A stretch of 64,000 nucleotides of DNA from assembly GCF_000260115.1 (NCBI RefSeq), contig NZ_JH651379.1:806001-870000 (forward strand), in the 5' to 3' direction. The translations under genes and the position numbers were made by a program. Source of the DNA: Galbibacter orientalis DSM 19592 (GTDB lineage: Bacteria > Bacteroidota > Bacteroidia > Flavobacteriales > Flavobacteriaceae). The notes below the pieces were generated by a model. The model searched no databases. It saw only the letters and a program-made list of their open reading frames with translations, and was not told the origin of the DNA. Below, one piece after another: positions 60,310-64,000 of the stretch (position 1 is its first letter; every line of letters begins with the position of its first letter).

Positions 60310-61572
60310 TCAACGCACCTTTATAATATCGTCTAGATTTGTAGTATAGCGAGGAGAAAGGTGTTCTTGTTTCATTTTCCATGTTCGCTTTAAATCCTGA
60401 TTTGCAATACGTATTTTTAAATTTCCATATTTATTATTAATTCCATCAATAGTTTTCATCAATTCATGATGTTTTGGATTTTCCTCTAAAAACAAATCTA
60501 ATTGTCGGGCATTTGTTGGTACCAAACCAGAAACTACCACGCCTGCTTTTTTGTATTTTATTCCTTTTTCATACATACTTTCTACTGCTTGCGTTGCATA
60601 TTTTACAAGTGTAAGTGTAGAATCTGTAGGATAGGGCAAGGTTATTAATAAACCTGGGCGGTGTTGTTGTTCTTCTTTTTTATGACGATCGCTTCTTAAA
60701 AAAACATATATAAAATTACAGCTGCTATGTTGTTTTCTAAGCTTTTCGGCACAACTTCCGGCAAAGGTAGAAATACGTTCTTTTAAATTATCCAGATCCG
60801 AAAAAGTATATTCAAAGCTTCTTGTGGTTGCAATTGCTTTTTTGGGTGCAGTAACATCATTTTCGAGTGCTAGAGTAGGCTCTCCTTGTAAATCTTTCTT
60901 TAAACGAAGTCCAACAACCCCCAAATTACTCCGTACCCAAGTATCGTCTAAAAGTGTAAAATCTAAAGCGGTTTTAACCCCTCTAACTTCCAATCGGCGT
61001 GTATTACCACGGCCAATTCCCCAAACATCTTCAATTTTTGTCCAACGGAGCGCTTTAATTCGTTTCTCTTCCGTATCTATTACATAGACCCCATTAGTAC
61101 GTTCTTTGTATTTTTTTGCAATTTTATTAGCAACTTTAGTAAGTGCCTTTGTTGGAGCAATACCAATGCTAATTGGCATCCCTGTCCATTTAAAAATACG
61201 CTCTTTAATAGCATTTCCTTCCAAAGAGAAATCAATTTTAGCATACATTTCAAACTTTAAAAAAGCCTCATCAATACTGTAGTGCTCCACCAGTGGGGTG
61301 AATTGTTTTAAAATATTCATCACCCTAGAACTCATATCGCCATATAAGGGATAATTAGACGAAAAAACATGGATGTGATGTTTCTTAAAAAAATCTTTGT
61401 ATTTAAAAGCGGGTGCACCCATTGGTACGCCAATTTTTTTAGCTTCATCGCTACGCGAAATAACACAACCATCATTATTAGAAAGTATTACAATAGGCTT
61501 GTGGTTAAGCTGAGGCTGAAAAACCCGCTCACAAGAAGCATAAAAGTTATTACAATCTACAAGTGCGTACAT
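60310..61572 (-). CDS. umuC: Y-family DNA polymerase V catalytic subunit
   Basis: 420 residues. Y-family motifs: MYALVDCNNFYASCERVF with the first metal-binding Asp6, NDGCVISRS, HYSIDEAFLKF with the Asp-Glu pair, and PISIGIAPTKALTKVANKIA. The C-terminal UmuC-type domain is present (GLVPTNARQLDLF). It copies past DNA lesions, mutagenically. A TAACTTTG element ends four bases before the ATG. The gene is flanked by direct copies of repeat A about 1.5 kb apart. Confidence 0.94.
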   Translation of the reverse strand: MYALVDCNNFYASCERVFQPQLNHKPIVILSNNDGCVISRSDEAKKIGVPMGAPAFKYKDFFKKHHIHVFSSNYPLYGDMSSRVMNILKQFTPLVEHYSIDEAFLKFEMYAKIDFSLEGNAIKERIFKWTGMPISIGIAPTKALTKVANKIAKKYKERTNGVYVIDTEEKRIKALRWTKIEDVWGIGRGNTRRLEVRGVKTALDFTLLDDTWVRSNLGVVGLRLKKDLQGEPTLALENDVTAPKKAIATTRSFEYTFSDLDNLKERISTFAGSCAEKLRKQHSSCNFIYVFLRSDRHKKEEQQHRPGLLITLPYPTDSTLTLVKYATQAVESMYEKGIKYKKAGVVVSGLVPTNARQLDLFLEENPKHHELMKTIDGINNKYGNLKIRIANQDLKRTWKMKQEHLSPRYTTNLDDIIKVR

Positions 61573-61576
61573 ACTG

Positions 61577-61584
61577 CAAAGTTA
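61577..61584 (-). promoter_or_regulatory. -7 element of umuC, predicting a leaderless mRNA
   Basis: Minus-strand TAACTTTG, exact TAnnTTTG, four bases before the ATG as at hemW. An ATACGTAT palindrome at 61604-61611 could be an SOS or other operator. Confidence 0.45.
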
Positions 61585-61663
61585 GGGAATATCCGTTTGC
61601 TTAATACGTATAAATTAGGCTTAAAATAACATTAATTATAAGAAGTAAAAAGGGAAAAAATAA

Positions 61664-61783
61664 CTACCTCGAGGTAAGCCTAAGAGGTATTCAAAGCAAA
61701 CAAATTAAACCCATTTCGATGCAGAGCCCTTTGGTAAACTCAGCACAGGATCTGGGGAATAAAACCCTTAATGAGAGATTAAA
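61664..61783 (+). repeat. Dispersed repeat family A, copy 4
   Basis: CTACCTCGAGGTAAGCC, GAGGTATTCAAAGCAAACA, CATTTCGATGCAGAGCCCTT, GGTAAACTCAGCACAGGATC, CCCTTAATGAGAGATTAAA. Its end overlaps the stop codon of the DUF456 gene at 61779-61781. Confidence 0.88.
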
Positions 61784-62282
61784 ACAACAAACTTCTAAAC
61801 TCCCATACTTTGGCTATATAAATTCCTAAAAAAACTATAGCCACTACAAACTTTAAAAAGGTTCCAGTTAAAAAACCGAGGAAAGAGCCAAAAGCAGCTT
61901 TGAGAGCGGTTTTATTATCAGCTTTATTAAGTAGCTCTCCAACAAAAGCACCTACAAAAGGCCAAATTACAATACCAAATAATCCTAAAATTGGGAAAAT
62001 AATAGAAACAATTAACCCAACTGTTGTCCCTATCATTCCGTATTTACTACCGCCAAAACGCTTGGTACCAGCAACAGGAATAATATAATCTGCTATTACA
62101 ACTCCTATAGCTACTGCTAAAGTAATTCCCAAAAGCCACCAATTGTTAGGAATGGCTTTGGTTAAATAGAGTAATAAAAGTCCTACCCAACTAATAGGCG
62201 CCCCAGGAAGTACTGGTAAAAAACTACCTAAAATACCTATAATTACAAATAAGAATCCGATTACAACAAGTAAAATGTCCAT
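61779..62282 (-). CDS. DUF456 membrane protein
   Basis: 167 residues, highly hydrophobic with glycine-rich helices: IGFLFVIIGILGSFLPVLPG (helix 1, family motif LPGxPxxWxG continues as APISWVGLLLLYL), VAIGVVIADYIIPVAGTKRFGGSKYG and PFVGAFVGELL. This matches DUF456, integral membrane proteins of unknown function. The stop codon lies within a copy of repeat A, so the repeat set the exact 3' end. The B repeat and the BlaI operators are on the upstream side. Confidence 0.88.
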   Translation of the reverse strand: MDILLVVIGFLFVIIGILGSFLPVLPGAPISWVGLLLLYLTKAIPNNWWLLGITLAVAIGVVIADYIIPVAGTKRFGGSKYGMIGTTVGLIVSIIFPILGLFGIVIWPFVGAFVGELLNKADNKTALKAAFGSFLGFLTGTFLKFVVAIVFLGIYIAKVWEFRSLLF

Positions 62283-62352
62283 TTATCTTTTTATTTATCT
62301 GACTAATATACGGAGTATTTGTTACGCATTAAGAGCCTTTTTTATATAAAAA

Positions 62353-62575
62353 TCATTACTATCCAAGTAAAATACAAGGCCGCTTTGCTATAAGAAAAAA
62401 GTACAAAGACTAAATCTTAACTATCATAAAATATGCAGTTTAAAGAAACAATATTACTAAAATCCTCTTTTTTATTCATTTTTATTAATAACATGGGTCT
62501 ATTTAAAAAACCTCATTTAAAGCTTTATATAAGTGGAGTCTAATAAATTCCGTTAACTATTATTGGTCAACAATT
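62353..62575 (+). repeat. Dispersed repeat family B, full copy 2
   Basis: CATTACTATCCAAGTAAAAT, CAAGGCCGCTTTGCTATAAG, ACAAAGACTAAATCTTAACT, TTTATTCATTTTTATTAATA, TTTATATAAGTGGAGTCTAA, ending GGTCAACAATTTATAA. Same order as at 51363. Confidence 0.85.
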
Positions 62576-62594
62576 TATAAAAATCAGATTTTTT

Positions 62595-62663
62595 AACTAA
62601 AAAAATAGTTTAAACTAAATATTTAGTTATATTTGTAATCACAATTCAACTAAAAACTTAGTT
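62595..62663. promoter_or_regulatory. Three BlaI-like operators at the blaI promoter
   Basis: Each is a 16-bp inverted repeat of AACTAA/TTAGTT type: AACTAAAAAAATAGTT (62595-62610), the perfect palindrome AACTAAATATTTAGTT (62613-62628) and AACTAAAAACTTAGTT (62648-62663). They resemble the ACTA-N-TAGT operators of BlaI/MecI and bracket the -7 box, so autorepression is expected. Confidence 0.75.
62628..62635 (+). promoter_or_regulatory. -7 promoter element of blaI-M56 operon
   Basis: TATATTTG, exact TAnnTTTG, 30 bases before the ATG, overlapping the last base of the central operator. Confidence 0.6.
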
Positions 62664-62665
62664 TA

Positions 62666-63028
62666 ATGAAGCAACTTACAAAAGCAGAAGAAGAAGTAAT
62701 GCACATATTATGGCAACTAGAGCGTGCCAATGTAGCAGCCATTATAAAAGAATTACCAGAACCAAAACCAGCTTATAATACAGTTTCTACCATTGTAAGA
62801 ATTTTGGAAAGTAAAGGTTTTGTAGATCATGAACAGGAAGGGAAAGGCTATATTTATTTTCCGCTGACTAAGAAATCGGAGTACAGCAATCAATCTATTA
62901 ACAAATTGGTAGATGGATACTTTCAAGGTTCTTTTAAGAGTATGGTATCCTTTTTTGTAAAGAAAAACGACATCAGCTTAAAAGAAATGGAGGCTATTTT
63001 AAAAGAAATGGAAAACGAAAAAGAATAA
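62666..63028 (+). CDS. BlaI/MecI/CopY family transcriptional repressor
   Basis: 120 residues. Winged helix: QLTKAEEEVMHILWQLERAN, then VAAIIKELPEPKPAYNTVST, IVRILESKGFVDHEQEGKGY. The C-terminal dimerisation part has KNDISLKEMEAILKEMENEKE. In this family the repressor is inactivated by proteolysis triggered by the adjacent M56 sensor. No beta-lactamase gene is in the window, and in Bacteroidota such pairs often serve other envelope responses. The M56 gene starts two bases after the stop. Confidence 0.93.
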   Translation: MKQLTKAEEEVMHILWQLERANVAAIIKELPEPKPAYNTVSTIVRILESKGFVDHEQEGKGYIYFPLTKKSEYSNQSINKLVDGYFQGSFKSMVSFFVKKNDISLKEMEAILKEMENEKE

Positions 63029-63030
63029 TT

Positions 63031-64000
63031 ATGACTTACATTATCCAAACCATTGCTTTTCAATTATTGTTTTTAGTTATTTATGATTTCTTCCTAAAAA
63101 AAGAAACCTTTTTTAACTGGAACAGAGCATATTTGCTGTTAACACCCCTATTATCGGTTATTCTACCGTTTGTAGAATTGGAAAGTTTTAAAACTACCGT
63201 ACCTCAAAATTATATGTTTTTACTTCCCGAAATAGTATTAACTGCTAAGGATAATTCTGTTAATGTAGTTGAAACATCATTAATTCCGACATTGAGCATT
63301 TTGGAGTGGATTTTTATTATTGGAAGTGTAATTAGTTTACTATGGTTTTTATATAAACTACTTCAAATTCAGCATTTAAAAAAAGAAGGAAAAACACGCT
63401 ATTTTGAAGGCTACAACCGCATAGAAGTTGCTAAAGAAGATGCTGCCTTTTCGTTCTTTAAAGATATTTTTATTGGAAAATCGCTCTTACAAAAAGAACA
63501 CAAACATATAATTGAGCATGAGTTGGTACATATAAAAGAAAAACATTCGTTAGATCTTATCTTTTTTGAAATCTTACGAATTGTATTCTGGTTTAATCCG
63601 CTTATTTATATCTACCAAGCCCGAATTACCGAATTGCACGAGTTCATCGCCGATGCAAAAACCGTTAAAAACAACAAAAAGGAGCATTACCAACTGTTAT
63701 TAGAAGAAGTTTTTAAAACAGACAGAATCTCCTTCATCAATCATTTTTTTAATCAATCATTAATCAAAAAACGAATCGTTATGTTACAAAAATCGAAATC
63801 TAAAAAAGTATGGCAACTCAAGTATTTAGTGCTTATTCCTATGGTTTTAAGTATGCTTTTTTATACTTCTTGTGAAAAAGAAGAAAGTATAATTACAGAA
63901 AAACAAATGTCTATTGAAGAGCAAGTAAGAGAGCTAGAAGCTGCTTTAGAAAGCTCCGATGAAGAATTATCTCCAGAATTAAGAAAACAAATATTTTCTT
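63031..64000 (+). CDS. BlaR1-like M56 family membrane metallopeptidase (3' end cut by window)
   Basis: The frame is open from the ATG at 63031 to the window end (323 codons seen). N-terminal helices: TIAFQLLFLVIYDFFL, AYLLLTPLLSVILPFVEL and ILEWIFIIGSVISLLWFLY. The zinc motif HELVH is at 163-167, followed by FNPLIYIYQARITELHEFIADA, the M56 signature. A further helix at about 275-295 (YLVLIPMVLSMLFYTSC) puts the rest in the periplasm, where a sensor or TonB-like domain may follow. Operon partner of the BlaI-type repressor, whose cleavage it should trigger. Confidence 0.9.
   Translation, partial: MTYIIQTIAFQLLFLVIYDFFLKKETFFNWNRAYLLLTPLLSVILPFVELESFKTTVPQNYMFLLPEIVLTAKDNSVNVVETSLIPTLSILEWIFIIGSVISLLWFLYKLLQIQHLKKEGKTRYFEGYNRIEVAKEDAAFSFFKDIFIGKSLLQKEHKHIIEHELVHIKEKHSLDLIFFEILRIVFWFNPLIYIYQARITELHEFIADAKTVKNNKKEHYQLLLEEVFKTDRISFINHFFNQSLIKKRIVMLQKSKSKKVWQLKYLVLIPMVLSMLFYTSCEKEESIITEKQMSIEEQVRELEAALESSDEELSPELRKQIFS

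Overview
The window is AT-rich chromosomal DNA of a member of the Bacteroidota, almost certainly a marine-type Flavobacteriaceae. Support: a SusC/SusD pair with GH92 mannosidases, many TAnnTTTG-type -7 promoter elements, no Shine-Dalgarno-like leaders where I looked, and lineage-typical families (DUF4271, DUF4296, DUF4230, DUF4260, the Bacteroidota LeuS insertion, S16 with an acidic tail). No rRNA, tRNA, phage or CRISPR locus was seen. Both edges cut genes: an enoyl-CoA hydratase-like gene on the left and a BlaR1/M56-like gene on the right.

Layout. 1-2.6 kb: fatty/amino acid catabolism (enoyl-CoA hydratase end, glutaryl-CoA dehydrogenase) and small unknowns. 2.7-14.9 kb: a minus-strand polysaccharide utilisation locus, susC-susD-GH92-GH92-GMC oxidoreductase-gamma subunit, ending in a clear terminator and preceded by a cluster of LacI-like operators. 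It should import and trim alpha-mannose glycans and oxidise a sugar in the periplasm. 15-17 kb: trmN6-rimM-rpsP with a structured leader. 17.4-23.7 kb: exported bicupin, YkgB-like membrane protein, a candidate small RNA, a YdeP-type molybdoenzyme, hemW and a cyclase-family hydrolase. 23.9-26.4 kb: a complete IS21-family element, followed by a relic of the cyclase gene. 26.8-31.7 kb: DUF4260, DUF4230, tyrS, a membrane-anchored MutS-family ATPase, rpsU. 31.9-38.6 kb: a five-gene trans-4-hydroxyproline operon containing a DUF885 peptidase-like lipoprotein. 38.8-51.3 kb: YjbR, a zinc peptidase, alanine dehydrogenase, leuS, an Lrp regulator, a phytase-like lipoprotein, saccharopine dehydrogenase, pckA. 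51.7-58.7 kb: hemD, DUF4271, GT39, polyprenol-phosphate mannose synthase, dihydroorotase, DUF4296, an NAD-dependent epimerase. 59.6-64 kb: umuD/umuC, DUF456, and a BlaI/M56 regulatory pair with three operator-like palindromes.

The most unusual aspect is the density of non-coding repeats. Four kinds recur: (A) a ~120-bp three-hairpin element with four good copies and several degenerate ones; (B) a ~150-230-bp element with three copies; (C) modular minisatellite mosaics built from the same short phrases in the same order at three loci; (D) GC-rich CCCCTCC/GGAGGGG palindromes. Two D elements lie in frame inside leuS, adding residues to the synthetase, one of them just before the KMSKS loop. All family names are from recognition of motifs by eye; no searches were run.
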